From: Silicimonas algicola
Lineage (GTDB): Bacteria; Pseudomonadota; Alphaproteobacteria; Rhodobacterales; Rhodobacteraceae
Direction of reading: 5' to 3'
Length of the DNA: 64,000 nucleotides
Assembly: GCF_003148765.1 (NCBI RefSeq)
Contig: NZ_QGGV01000001.1
Coordinates: forward strand, 676,001-740,000
Program-made: the position numbers and the translations under genes
Shown here: one piece after another, positions 7,964-17,347 of the stretch
Numbering within the stretch: the first letter of the stretch is position 1
Layout of the letters: each line of letters begins with the position of its first letter
Notes under the pieces: model-generated
The model's database searches: none
What the model was told of the DNA's origin: nothing
What the model saw: the letters and a program-made list of their open reading frames with translations, nothing else

Positions 7964-10396
7964 CTATGGTTTGGCCGGCTGGTCGGAGATTTTCTCCCTG
8001 GCCTCGGCGATTTGCGGGCGCGGATCGTCCTCGCCAGCGATGCGGACCGCCTCCGAGAAAGCCGCCGTCGCCTCTTCTGTTTGGCCCAGTTCCTCATAGG
8101 CACGCGCCAGATGGTAATAGACAATCGGATCCGAGACGAGCGCCTCTGCGGCGGGTTTCAGATAGCTCAACGCCTCTTCGACCTGTCCGCGCCGGAACAG
8201 GATCCAGCCATAGGTGTCCTGGAACGGCGGCACGTTCGTTCCGCGCAGGCGGCGCGCCACGGTGAACGCGCGATCGAGGCTCTCCGGATCCTCGCGGTAG
8301 GTCGCCAGAAGGCTTGCCAGGTTGTTCGCGACCACCAGAGAGTCGCTGTGGTCGGTGTAGATCTGCTCATAGATCGCGATTGCGCCGTCGATATCGTTCT
8401 CGCGCTCGAGGAAAGACGCCTTGGCCCAAAGAAGATCCGCGTCGTCGGGGATCCGCAGAAGCGCATCGTCGATCGCCTGTCGCGCCGGGTCGATCTTGCC
8501 CTGCGCACCAAGGATGCGAGCGTATTGAAGCACGTAAGTCGCGTCGTCGCTTTCCTCGGCCAGCGGACGAAGCGTCGCCTCGGCCGCCTCGAATTCGCCC
8601 ACGGCAAGCTGCGTGCTGGCAAGAACCATCGTCACGCGCGGATTGTCCGGCATCTCCTTGGCCAGCTCGTTCGCCAGAGCCAGCGCCTCCTCGCCCCGGT
8701 TCTCGGCCAGGCGCGACTGGATCAGCGTGACCTTCGCGGCGCTGCCGGCGTCGTCCGAGGCGCCGGCCAGTTCCTCGAGAAAGGCCACGCCCTGTTCGCG
8801 GCCCTCGCGCCGCGAGATGATCTGAAGCCTCAGTTCGTCCGCCGCCAGTTTCGGTGCGGGTCCTTCGAGTCGCCGCAGCGAAGCCTCGACCCCCTCGGCC
8901 CGCGACCAGTCTTCGGTCGCAAGGTAGATCTGGCCCAGCATCCGCAGCAGGGGCAGGCTGCCCGGCGACAGCCGCAGCGCAGAAATCACTGTGTTCTCGG
9001 CGGCCGAGTAACGCTTTTCGCGCATCAGCACGGTGGCATAACGCAGGCTTTCGTCCGGCGCGTTGGCCGAGGCCTCGACCGCCAGCGCCAGAAGGTCCTG
9101 CGCCAGTTCCGGTTCGCCGTTCCGCTCATAGGCGCGCGCCATCAGCGACATCGCCTCGGCGTCCTCCGGCTCCTGGTCCAGAGCGCGGCGCAGGGTACTG
9201 ATCGCCTCGTCGGCCTGGTCGCCATCGATCTGCCATTGGGCAGTCATCTTCAGCGCCTCGACCTGGTTGGCGTCGTGGGCCAGAACCGCCTCGACAAGTT
9301 GCCGCGCACCGACCTCGTTGCCGGTCGCCATCAGCATTCGGGCGAGAGTGACCTTGTAGCGGTCCGTCTCCTCGTCCGCGGGGGCACCGTCGATGACGCC
9401 TTCGAGGATCGCCACGGCCTCGTCCCTTCGCCCTGCGTCGAACAGGACACCCGCCTTCAGCGCCTGAAGAACGCGCGCGTTCTCGTAAAGCGGCAAGGCC
9501 GTCTCGATTTCGGCCAGCGCGGCCTCGTCGCCCTTCGTCTGCCGAAGGAAGGTGATGAGCGCGACATGTGCCCCGACCTTGTTCTCGGTCGTGCCCACCT
9601 CGGACCTCAGGAAATCCTCGGCGCCGGCCGTGTTGCCCTCCTGAGCCAGAAGCTGGATCAGAAGTGCCTTCGTTTCGGTGTCATCGGGATACTTCTCGAC
9701 GGTATCGCGCAAGTGCGCTTCTAGCGCGGGATAGTCTTCCTTGCGCGCCAGCAGCATCGCCTTCACGCGATAGAACGCACGGGCCTGACGGGGGCGGGAA
9801 CCCGCGATCGCGGCGTCGGTCACGGCGATGGCCTTGTCGAGTTCGCCTTCCTGCTGGTAGCCCTCGATCAAGACGCGCTGAAGGACTTCGCTGTCGGGAT
9901 GCTCCTTGGCTAGGGCTTCGGCATCCCGCGTCAACTCGCGCATGCGGGCCTGGTCCTTGTCCGTCACGCTCTTGCGGAATTCGAGCGCCAGGAAGGGAAT
10001 ATCCGCCCCCTCCACCTCGGTGCCGGCCGCGCGGATGGCTGCTGCGCCGCGTTGGGCCTCGTCCCAGTTCTGCGACAGGATCGCCAGCTCGGTCAGCGCC
10101 AGCCTCACGCCCATGTCGTTCGGGTCGATCTCGGCCAGCGAGACATAGCTCTGGTACGCTTCGCCAAGATTGCCCATTTCGCGCGAGGCTTCGGCATAGG
10201 CCAGCCGGGCGCCCTTGTGGGTCTTGTTGAGCGTGAAGACGTTGCGGAATTCCACGAGGGCGCGTCGCAGGTCGCCCTGTTCAAGAAGCTCGAGGCCGCT
10301 CTGATAGTGCTTCTCGGCCCGCTCTTCCGCCGAATCGCAGGCGCCAATCGCCAGGATGGAAACGGCGATGATGGCGGCGCGGCGAAACCTGCTCAT
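7964..10396 (-). CDS. TPR-repeat lipoprotein (PrsT-like)
   Basis: 810 residues from ATG 10396 (MSRFRRAA), preceded by AGGAGC. A lipoprotein signal ends in the lipobox IGAC near residue 20, and the rest is about twenty degenerate TPR units of around 34 residues (repeated patterns such as A..L..R.GE...A). Large TPR lipoproteins called PrsT accompany exosortase-type EPS loci; size, lipobox and neighbourhood fit, but TPR repeats are generic. A periplasmic scaffold role in EPS assembly or export is likely. The gene starts the leftward run TPR-OPX-barrel-rhomboid. Confidence 0.75.
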   Translation of the reverse strand: MSRFRRAAIIAVSILAIGACDSAEERAEKHYQSGLELLEQGDLRRALVEFRNVFTLNKTHKGARLAYAEASREMGNLGEAYQSYVSLAEIDPNDMGVRLALTELAILSQNWDEAQRGAAAIRAAGTEVEGADIPFLALEFRKSVTDKDQARMRELTRDAEALAKEHPDSEVLQRVLIEGYQQEGELDKAIAVTDAAIAGSRPRQARAFYRVKAMLLARKEDYPALEAHLRDTVEKYPDDTETKALLIQLLAQEGNTAGAEDFLRSEVGTTENKVGAHVALITFLRQTKGDEAALAEIETALPLYENARVLQALKAGVLFDAGRRDEAVAILEGVIDGAPADEETDRYKVTLARMLMATGNEVGARQLVEAVLAHDANQVEALKMTAQWQIDGDQADEAISTLRRALDQEPEDAEAMSLMARAYERNGEPELAQDLLALAVEASANAPDESLRYATVLMREKRYSAAENTVISALRLSPGSLPLLRMLGQIYLATEDWSRAEGVEASLRRLEGPAPKLAADELRLQIISRREGREQGVAFLEELAGASDDAGSAAKVTLIQSRLAENRGEEALALANELAKEMPDNPRVTMVLASTQLAVGEFEAAEATLRPLAEESDDATYVLQYARILGAQGKIDPARQAIDDALLRIPDDADLLWAKASFLERENDIDGAIAIYEQIYTDHSDSLVVANNLASLLATYREDPESLDRAFTVARRLRGTNVPPFQDTYGWILFRRGQVEEALSYLKPAAEALVSDPIVYYHLARAYEELGQTEEATAAFSEAVRIAGEDDPRPQIAEAREKISDQPAKP

Positions 10397-10507
10397 GCGA
10401 AAATTGCTCCTGAACCCCGAATGCCGCCTGTCATAGCGCTTTGGAGTAGGTGCAACCAGCATAATGCGCCCCCGTGACAGGTCACGAGAGCGCGAGTGTT
10501 GTGCGGA

Positions 10508-11194
10508 TCAGACGCCGGTGCCGCGCAGAACGACGCCCACAGTCTGGGCCACGATGCGCGCATCGCCGAGGAAGCTGACGCTTTGAGCATAGCTGTCGTC
10601 GAAGTTGGCGCGGTCGGCAAAGCTGCTTTCGTTGCGGGCCGAGACCTGCCAGTTGCCGGTCAGCCCGGGGCGAAGGCGATAATAGCCGTTGCCCGAATAA
10701 AGCGCCTGTTGCGACGGCATCATCGGCCGCGGACCAACCAACGACATCTCGCCGGCCAGTACGTTCAGAAGCTGCGGAAGCTCGTCCACCGAGCTGCGGC
10801 GCAGGATGCGGCCGATCGGCGTCACGCGGGGATCGACGGAAAGCTTCTGCTTCGCGTTCCACTCGGCGCGCGCGGTCGGGTCGGATTCGAGGTGCCGCTC
10901 GAGCTGGGCCTCGGCGTCGGCGACCATGGTGCGGAACTTCCAGATGCGGAAGCGCCGCCCGTCGCGGCCGATACGCTCCTGCCGGAACAGCGGAGACTTG
11001 CCGTCCTGCGCGAAGATCAGCGCCGAAAGGACCAGCATGAAGGGCATAAGGAAGGGCAGGGCCATGAATACCAGGCCCAGATCAACCGTGCGCTTCAGAT
11101 AGGATGAGTAGAAACCCCGTGACCGGGGCGACGCGGAACGAGGCAGCGCTTGAACATTTGAAGCAGCTTCGATGCGCGAGGCATGTACCGTCAT
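10508..11194 (-). CDS. Undecaprenyl-phosphate sugar phosphotransferase (ExoY-type)
   Basis: 228 residues. It is a short bacterial sugar transferase with one membrane segment (about 39-62) followed by the catalytic domain: FRQERIGRDGRRFRIWKFRTM, SVDELPQLLNVLAGEMSLVGPRP and a C-terminal RPGLTGNWQVS block. Such enzymes attach the first sugar-1-phosphate to undecaprenyl phosphate on the cytoplasmic face, starting EPS repeat units. It lacks the N-terminal four-helix region of WbaP, so it is ExoY-like. It is transcribed leftwards, divergent from the ATPase-Wzz-kinase operon, and 111 nt before the TPR gene. Confidence 0.92.
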   Translation of the reverse strand: MTVHASRIEAASNVQALPRSASPRSRGFYSSYLKRTVDLGLVFMALPFLMPFMLVLSALIFAQDGKSPLFRQERIGRDGRRFRIWKFRTMVADAEAQLERHLESDPTARAEWNAKQKLSVDPRVTPIGRILRRSSVDELPQLLNVLAGEMSLVGPRPMMPSQQALYSGNGYYRLRPGLTGNWQVSARNESSFADRANFDDSYAQSVSFLGDARIVAQTVGVVLRGTGV

Positions 11195-11689
11195 AACCTT
11201 TTACCGAGCGAGGTCGGCCCCCTGGAACTCACAAGACTCAAAATTTTCACATTTCCCGACCGGCAGACGGATCGAAACGTGTAGACTGGTTGTAGCACCC
11301 GCCTCTGGGGAAATCAAAGAAGATTGTCGATTCACGCATGAAAACGGGCCCAAGCCTGCCCGTTTCAGCAGCCTGTCGTTAGACCCGTGCTAATCTTTTG
11401 AACAAAACCTCGCCATGTTCTGCCTTCATCCTGCCGTAATCGAGGCTCTGAGGGTAAGTTAGGGTTAACGCTAGGTCAGTCAACAATATGTTCGATTTGT
11501 GCACATTGTTCCCGCACGATGGACAGCCAGAGCCTGCGCCGCACTTGCGATTCGACGGCCGCTCACCGATGGTCCCCGTGAAGTGATTGCAGAAATGCCG
11601 CAGAAGCGACATGATGTCGGCCCATCGGCGTTGCATGCAGACGCGAGGCAGGCGACGCCCTATATGTCCCCCGAGAGTTAGTGAGACAT
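11195..11689. promoter_or_regulatory. Divergent control region of the EPS locus
   Basis: This 495-bp gap without a convincing gene separates the leftward sugar transferase operon from the rightward ATPase operon, so promoters in both directions are expected. It is less GC-rich than its flanks. Visible elements: an 8-bp inverted repeat with an 8-nt loop (11342-11349 and 11358-11365), and GTAA-N7-TTAA at 11454-11468, one base from the CtrA consensus TTAA-N7-TTAA. Short open frames inside it resemble nothing and are probably chance. Confidence 0.5.
11342..11365. repeat. Inverted repeat AAACGGGC / GCCCGTTT
   Basis: A perfect 8-bp inverted repeat with an 8-nt spacer lies in the EPS divergent control region, about 150 bp from the sugar transferase start and 325 bp from the ATPase start. 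It could be an operator or a weak terminator. There is no long T-tract on either strand, which argues against termination. Confidence 0.5.
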
Positions 11690-12544
11690 ATGACGAGTAC
11701 CGATCTATACATGGAGTTCTTCGGGTTTTCGGAGCGTCCCTTCACGCTTCTGCCCGATCCGGATTTCCTCTTTTGGTCCCGGGCGCACCGCAGGGCCTTT
11801 TCCGTGCTGGAATATGGGGTTATGACCCGATCGCCGATCACGGTGATCACCGGCGAGGTCGGCGTCGGCAAGACAACCCTGATCCAGAAGCTCCTCCAGA
11901 CTCTCGATGACGACATCACGCTTGGGCTCGTGTCGAACGCACAGGGCGGTCGTGGCGAGCTTCTGCAGTGGGCGCTGAACTCGCTCGGCGTCGACACCGA
12001 TTTCCACGGGGCCTACGTCACGCTCTTCCAGCAGCTTCAAGACTTCGTGATCGAGGAATATGCGGCGGGCCGCCGCGTGATCCTCCTCATCGACGAGGCG
12101 CAGAACCTGTCCATCGAAGGTCTCGAAGAGCTTCGGATGCTGACCAACATCAACTCGAACAAGGACGAGCTGCTCCAGCTTATCCTCGTGGGTCAGCCCG
12201 AGTTGCGTCAGATGATCATGCGGCCCGAGCTTCGGCAGTTCGCGCAGCGGGTCACCGCAACTTATCACATTCCTTCCCTCGACCGCGCGGCTGTGGCCGG
12301 CTACATCCAGCACCGCCTGACCCATGTCGGCGGCACCGGATCCGAGTTCACGTCCGAGGCCATCGACCTCGTCCATCACCACACGCACGGCATCCCGCGC
12401 CTTGTGAACAAGCTGTGCGATTTCTCTATGGTCTATGCCGCAACGGAAGAGAGACGCGTCGTCGACGCCGCGATCATCGAGGAAGTGCTCGATGACGGCA
12501 TCTTCCTGCCCACGGTGCAATCTGCCGGAGAAGCCGCGGAATGA
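11690..12544 (+). CDS. ExeA-type AAA ATPase of the EPS locus
   Basis: 284 residues from ATG 11690; a GTG at 11681 in frame is an alternative. It opens with YMEFFGFSERPFTLLPDP, the signature of ExeA/GspA-like and exosortase-associated ATPases. Walker A is GEVGVGKTT (about residue 60) and Walker B ILLIDEAQNL (about 128), with an AAA_22-type core. Within EPS loci this ATPase precedes the chain-length protein. A regulatory or assembly role in export is assumed, not proven. Its stop overlaps the next start by 4 nt (ATGA). Confidence 0.88.
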   Translation: MTSTDLYMEFFGFSERPFTLLPDPDFLFWSRAHRRAFSVLEYGVMTRSPITVITGEVGVGKTTLIQKLLQTLDDDITLGLVSNAQGGRGELLQWALNSLGVDTDFHGAYVTLFQQLQDFVIEEYAAGRRVILLIDEAQNLSIEGLEELRMLTNINSNKDELLQLILVGQPELRQMIMRPELRQFAQRVTATYHIPSLDRAAVAGYIQHRLTHVGGTGSEFTSEAIDLVHHHTHGIPRLVNKLCDFSMVYAATEERRVVDAAIIEEVLDDGIFLPTVQSAGEAAE

Positions 12545-14076
12545 ATACCGATCTCAAGTTCTACTATGCGCTGTTCCTGCAGCGCCTGCCCGTCATGGCA
12601 GTCATCTTCGCCGTCTTCACGGCACTCGGCATCGCGCTCGCGCTGACACTTCCGCCGCGCTACCGCGCCGAAGCGATCCTGGTCGTCGAAGGCTCGAAGA
12701 TCCCGGTCGACCTGCGTGCCTTCGAAGATGAGACCGAGGCGACCGAGCAGCTACAGATCATGGAAAAGCAGCTTATGACGCGGTCGAACCTGATCGACCT
12801 CGCCAACCGCCACCGCGTCTTCGCGGGCGAGGTCGGGATGACGCCGGACGACGTGGTCGAGAGGATGCGCGAGCTGACCGACATCGAGCTTGTCTCGGGT
12901 CGGGATCGCGCGACGATCATGACCGTTTCGTTTCTGTCGGGCGATGCCAAGACCTCGGCCGACGTGGTCAACGACTTCGTGACCATCGTCCTGAAGGCCG
13001 ACGCCGAGACGCGCATTGCGGGCTCGGGCGACACGCTTGAGTTCTTCGACCAGCAGGTCCAGCGCTACTCGGGCGACCTGTCGCGCCAGAGCGAAAAGAT
13101 CGTCGCCTACAAGGAAGCGAACAAGGATGCCCTGCCTGAGGAACAGACCTACCGCCTGTCACAGCAGACATCCCTCCAGGATCGCCTGAACCTCGCCGAC
13201 CGCGACCTCGCTTCGCTGCGCGACCAGCGGGCCCGCCTACTTGCAGTGGGCGAAGCCAGCGGCGTTCCGACGGTCAACATGACGCCCGACCAGCAGCAGT
13301 TGTCGGACCTCGAGAACGAGCTGAACGCCGCGCTGGCGATCTATTCGGAAACGAACCCGAAGGTGACGATCCTTCAGGCGAGGATCGCGTCGATCAAGCG
13401 TCGCATGATGCGGTCGGGCACGACACCCTCGACCGATGCGGAAGGCAGTCCCACGTCGGTCGCCAGCACGATGCTCGACCTGCAACTCGCCGAGATCGAT
13501 TCGCGGATCGACTACCTCGAAAAGGAAAAGGTCCGGACCGAAGCCGACATGCAGAAACTGCGCGTCGCCATCGAACGCACGCCGAGCGTCGCAATCGGGC
13601 TTCAGGCGCTGGAAAGCGAATATGCCTCGCTCCAGATCCAGATGAACCAGGCCGTCGCCGCGCGCGCCGCCGCCCGGCAGGGGGTCGAGATCGAGTCCGC
13701 CGCCAAGGGGCAGCGCATCTCGGTGCTCGAACAGGCAACGCAGCCCTCCGCCCCGAACTCGCCGAACCGCAAGCTCGTGGCGGGTGGCGGTGTCTTCGTC
13801 GGCACCGCGCTGGCCGCAGCCTTCTTTGGTCTGGGTGAGCTTCTGAACCGCACGATCCGGCGGCCGATCGACCTGTCGCGCGCACTTGGTGTGCAGCCTC
13901 TGGTCACCATCCCGTTCCTCGAGGAAGAGACGGCGCGTCGCCGCCGCCGCATCCTCAAGACCGTCTTCACGATCGCCATGCTGATCGCCGTTCCGGCGGC
14001 ACTCTGGGCGGTGCATACCTTCTACCTGCCACTCGACCTCCTCATCGAGGATCTGATGGCGCGGGTGGGGCTTTGA
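12541..14076 (+). CDS. Wzz/GumC-like polysaccharide chain-length determinant
   Basis: 511 residues. There is a membrane helix near the N-terminus (about 18-38), a long periplasmic region with coiled-coil stretches (about 175-410), then a proline-containing PNSPNR segment before the second helix (about 420-440). Unlike short Wzz proteins it has a further hydrophobic segment near 475-495. This layout is that of polysaccharide co-polymerases that set EPS chain length and pair with a separate tyrosine kinase, which is encoded immediately downstream. The start overlaps the ATPase stop. Confidence 0.9.
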   Translation: MNTDLKFYYALFLQRLPVMAVIFAVFTALGIALALTLPPRYRAEAILVVEGSKIPVDLRAFEDETEATEQLQIMEKQLMTRSNLIDLANRHRVFAGEVGMTPDDVVERMRELTDIELVSGRDRATIMTVSFLSGDAKTSADVVNDFVTIVLKADAETRIAGSGDTLEFFDQQVQRYSGDLSRQSEKIVAYKEANKDALPEEQTYRLSQQTSLQDRLNLADRDLASLRDQRARLLAVGEASGVPTVNMTPDQQQLSDLENELNAALAIYSETNPKVTILQARIASIKRRMMRSGTTPSTDAEGSPTSVASTMLDLQLAEIDSRIDYLEKEKVRTEADMQKLRVAIERTPSVAIGLQALESEYASLQIQMNQAVAARAAARQGVEIESAAKGQRISVLEQATQPSAPNSPNRKLVAGGGVFVGTALAAAFFGLGELLNRTIRRPIDLSRALGVQPLVTIPFLEEETARRRRRILKTVFTIAMLIAVPAALWAVHTFYLPLDLLIEDLMARVGL

Positions 14077-14093
14077 GCGGAGCCGACTGAGAC

Positions 14094-14927
14094 ATGGAAA
14101 AACTGCAAGCCGCACTGGCCCGGGCACGCGAGAAGCGCGAGGGCGGAACCGACAGACCGCTGCGCACCACGGACGTCACGGCGCGCAACCGCGCCCGGCG
14201 CGCGGCCAAGGATGGCGCCATCGGCGAAAGATGGGCCTCCATCGGCATGTTCGAGGCTTCGCCCAAGCGGATGCACGACAGCCGCATCTACTCGAGCGAA
14301 GCCTCGGTCGAAGCGCAACATTTCGACATCCTGCGCACCAAGCTCTTCCTCGAGATGCGCCGGAACGACTGGACCCGCATCGCCATCACCTCGGCGACCG
14401 CGGGCTGCGGAAAGACCACGACCGCCTGCAACCTGATCGCCGGCATGGGCCGCCAGCCCGAGACGCGCGGGATGCTGTTCGACATGGACTTCCGCCGCCC
14501 GGCCGTCGCCAAATTCTTCGGCGCGGCCCCCGGCTCCAGCCTCGAGGACGTCTTCCTCGGCAACGTCGACTTTGCCGACCAGGCGATGCGGCTTGATGAG
14601 AACACCTCGGTCTCGGTCACGACCCGCATCGTCGCCGATCCCGCGCGCGTGATCCTGCGCTCGCAGACCTCCGAGATTCTCGACCAGATCCAGGCCGACT
14701 ATCGGCCCGACCTCATGCTGTTCGACATGCCGCCGGTTCTCGTCAGCGACGAGACGCGGGGCTTCCTCAAACTGGTCGACGCCGTCCTGATCGTGGCCGC
14801 CGCGGACATGACGACAGTGGCGCAGGTCGACGAGGTGGAACGCGAGGTTGCTCAATATTCCAACGTCGCCGGCATCGTACTGAACAAGTGCCGCTTCATG
14901 GACGAAGGCTACGGCTACTCCTACTGA
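14094..14927 (+). CDS. Bacterial tyrosine kinase (CpsD/CapB type)
   Basis: 277 residues and cytoplasmic. A basic N-terminal region leads to the kinase core: Walker A SATAGCGKTTTA (about residue 100), Walker A' LFDMDFRRP (about 125-133), and Walker B LMLFDMPP (about 205). The tail EGYGYSY is a short C-terminal tyrosine cluster, the site of autophosphorylation in this family. It would act on the neighbouring Wzz-like protein to control EPS polymerisation. It is 17 nt after the chain-length gene and followed by an intrinsic terminator. Confidence 0.92.
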   Translation: MEKLQAALARAREKREGGTDRPLRTTDVTARNRARRAAKDGAIGERWASIGMFEASPKRMHDSRIYSSEASVEAQHFDILRTKLFLEMRRNDWTRIAITSATAGCGKTTTACNLIAGMGRQPETRGMLFDMDFRRPAVAKFFGAAPGSSLEDVFLGNVDFADQAMRLDENTSVSVTTRIVADPARVILRSQTSEILDQIQADYRPDLMLFDMPPVLVSDETRGFLKLVDAVLIVAAADMTTVAQVDEVEREVAQYSNVAGIVLNKCRFMDEGYGYSY

Positions 14928-14972
14928 GGCAGCCGGTCCGCCGGAAAAACTCACCTGAGTTTATCGACACAA

Positions 14973-14998
14973 GGCGGACCTTCGGGTCCGTCTTTTTC
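14973..14998 (+). terminator. Intrinsic terminator after the EPS tyrosine kinase
   Basis: The stem GGCGGACC (14973-14980) pairs with its near-complement (14985-14992) across a TTCG tetraloop and is followed by TTTTTC. It closes the rightward EPS operon and touches the stop codon of the convergent ugd gene. Confidence 0.85.
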
Positions 14999-16320
14999 TA
15001 TTCCGCAGGGAAGGGCCGCCGTCCGACCGAGACGTAGGCCGCAAACCCGGCCTCTTCGGCGTCCTTGGCCGAATAGATGTTCCGGAAGTCGGCCATCCTG
15101 GCGTTCGCCATGCTGGCAGCGATCCGGCCCAGGTCGAGGGCGCGGAATTCGTTCCACTCGGTGAGGATCACCACGAGGTCGGCCCCTTCAGATGCCGTAT
15201 AGGCATCCGCATCCCAAGCCACATTCGGCAAAAGCGTCTCGCCCTCCCGCCGGCCCTGGGGGTCGACGGCATGGACCTTTGCCCCTCCGCCCACGAGCGC
15301 GGGAACGATGGTCAGCGACGGCGCATCCCGCATGTCGTCGGTGTTCGGCTTGAAGGTCACGCCGAGGACCGCGATCTTCTTGCCGTTGAACGATCCCCCG
15401 CAGAGGTCGCGCAGCTTCTCGATCATGCGGCGCTTCACGCGCTCGTTCACCTCGATCACCGCTTCGGTGATCGTCATGGGCGAAGCATAGTCCTGCCCGA
15501 TCCGCGCCAGCGCGCTGGTATCCTTGGGAAAGCACGAGCCGCCGTATCCGGGCCCCGCGTGCAGGAACTTGTTGCCGATCCGCCCGTCCAGCCCCATGCC
15601 CTTCGACACTTCCCGCACGTCCGCGCCGGTCTTCTCGCACAGCGCCGCGATTTCGTTGATGAAGGTGATCTTCGTGGCCAGGAAGGCGTTCGCCGCGTAC
15701 TTGATCATCTCGGCCGACTCGAGGTCCGTCGTCACGATCGGAAAGTCGCGCAGGAAGAGCGGACGATAGACATCCTCCATCACCTTCGAGGCGCGTTCGG
15801 TCTCGATCCCCACGACCACGCGGTCAGGCCGCATGAAGTCGTCGATGGCCGCACCTTCGCGCAGGAACTCTGGGTTCGACGCCACGTCGAAGTCCAGATC
15901 CGGGTTCGCCCGCCGCACGACTTCGGCCACCTTGCGGTTCGTGCCCACTGGCACGGTCGACTTGGTGACGATCACCAGATAGTCCGTCGCCGCCTTCGCG
16001 ATCTCCTCCGCCGCCGCCATGACGTAGGTGAGGTCGGCATGACCGTCGCCCCGCCGTGTCGGCGTGCCGACTGCGATGAACACCGCTTCCGCGCCCGTGA
16101 TTGCCGCCTTCAGGTCTTGGGTGAAGGACAACCGTCCCGCGGCCACGTTCCGCGCCAGAAGCGCATCGAGACCCGGCTCGTAGATCGGGACCCCGCCCTT
16201 TTCCAGCCGTCCGATCTTGGACGCGTCCTTGTCGACGCAGACCACGTCATGGCCGAAGTCCGAGAAGCAGACACCAGATACGAGGCCGACATAGCCGGTT
16301 CCGATCATCGCGATACGCAT
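14998..16320 (-). CDS. ugd: UDP-glucose 6-dehydrogenase
   Basis: 440 residues from ATG 16320, with AAGGA upstream. The N-terminal Rossmann domain begins MRIAMIGTGYVGLVSG. The catalytic cysteine lies in the GPGYGGSCFPKDT motif (about residue 263), and the C-terminal UDP-binding domain contains VLGVTFKPNTDDMRDAPS. It oxidises UDP-glucose to UDP-glucuronate using 2 NAD+. It is 28 nt after the UDP-glucuronate epimerase gene and is the last gene of the six-gene sugar-nucleotide operon, so the two steps to UDP-galacturonate are encoded together. Confidence 0.95.
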   Translation of the reverse strand: MRIAMIGTGYVGLVSGVCFSDFGHDVVCVDKDASKIGRLEKGGVPIYEPGLDALLARNVAAGRLSFTQDLKAAITGAEAVFIAVGTPTRRGDGHADLTYVMAAAEEIAKAATDYLVIVTKSTVPVGTNRKVAEVVRRANPDLDFDVASNPEFLREGAAIDDFMRPDRVVVGIETERASKVMEDVYRPLFLRDFPIVTTDLESAEMIKYAANAFLATKITFINEIAALCEKTGADVREVSKGMGLDGRIGNKFLHAGPGYGGSCFPKDTSALARIGQDYASPMTITEAVIEVNERVKRRMIEKLRDLCGGSFNGKKIAVLGVTFKPNTDDMRDAPSLTIVPALVGGGAKVHAVDPQGRREGETLLPNVAWDADAYTASEGADLVVILTEWNEFRALDLGRIAASMANARMADFRNIYSAKDAEEAGFAAYVSVGRRPFPAE

Positions 16321-16348
16321 GAAACACAATCCTTATCCGTCGGGCGTC

Positions 16349-17347
16349 TCAGACGCCGTAATAATTCCGATACCATGTGACGAAGGCGGGCACCCCGCGG
16401 TCGAGCCCCGTGGATGGGGCATATCCCGTGATCGCCTTCAAGAGGGTCGTGTCCGACCACGTCGCCGGAACGTCGCCGGCCTGCATCTCCATCAGGTTGC
16501 GCACGGCCGAGACTCCAAGCGCTGTCTCGATGGTCGAGATGAAGGCGTCCAGCGTATCCGGCGCCGCCTTTCCGATGTTCACTATCCTGAACGGTGCGAC
16601 CGGGCTCAGGCTGTCGAAGTCGCCGAGCCGCTCTTCGGGAAAGACATTCGCCAGCCGCCACACCGCCTCGACGAGGTCGTCGACGAAGGTGAAGTCCCGC
16701 CGCATCCGGCCCTGGTTGTAGACGTCGATCTCGCGCCCTTCCAGCATCGCGCGGACGAACTTGAACAGCGCCATGTCGGGCCGGCCCCAGGGGCCATAGA
16801 CCGTGAAGAAGCGGAACATCACGGTCGGCAGCCCATAGAGGTGCGCATAGGAATGCGCCATCGCCTCGGTCGCCTTCTTGGTCGCGGCGTAGAAGGACAT
16901 CTGGCTGTCGGCCTTGTCCGTCTCGGCGTAGGGCATGTCCTCGTTCGCGCCGTAGACCGACGAGGTCGACGCCATCAGAAGCCGCGCGCCGGGATTGGCC
17001 CGCGCCGCTTCCAGCAGCTCGAACGTCCCTTGCAGGTTGGCCTCGACATAGCTGCGCGGCGCCTCGATCGAATGGCGCACGCCCGCCTGAGCGGCGAGGT
17101 GGACGACATGCTCGGGCGAATGTTCGGACATCACCGCGGCCAGCAGGCCCGGCGTCTCGATCCGCCCCTCGACCTCGTGATACTCCGGGAATTCGGCCAG
17201 CAATGCCGCCCGGTCGCGCTTCAGCTTCGGGTCGTAGTACTCGGTGAACGCATCCACGCCGACGACACGCCAGCCTTCCTCCAGCCAACGGCGCGCGACA
17301 TGGTAGCCGATGAATCCCGCCGATCCCGTGACGAGGGCGGTTCTCAC
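16349..17347 (-). CDS. UDP-glucuronate 4-epimerase-like NAD-dependent epimerase
   Basis: 332 residues with a GTG start at 17347 overlapping the rfbA stop (GTGA). It is an extended SDR: GSAGFIGYHVARR NAD-binding motif at about 8-20, catalytic Ser/Thr in STSSVYGAN, and YAATKKATE with the catalytic Tyr-x3-Lys. The stretch FRFFTVYGPWGRPDMA is typical of UDP-glucuronate/UDP-galacturonate epimerases. Neighbouring ugd supplies UDP-glucuronate, which supports this substrate. Confidence 0.88.
   Translation of the reverse strand: MRTALVTGSAGFIGYHVARRWLEEGWRVVGVDAFTEYYDPKLKRDRAALLAEFPEYHEVEGRIETPGLLAAVMSEHSPEHVVHLAAQAGVRHSIEAPRSYVEANLQGTFELLEAARANPGARLLMASTSSVYGANEDMPYAETDKADSQMSFYAATKKATEAMAHSYAHLYGLPTVMFRFFTVYGPWGRPDMALFKFVRAMLEGREIDVYNQGRMRRDFTFVDDLVEAVWRLANVFPEERLGDFDSLSPVAPFRIVNIGKAAPDTLDAFISTIETALGVSAVRNLMEMQAGDVPATWSDTTLLKAITGYAPSTGLDRGVPAFVTWYRNYYGV

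Noticed and set aside
11379-11681. Short open frames in the EPS divergent region
   Set aside because: No ribosome-binding site, no similarity, composition not coding-like; treated as regulatory DNA.
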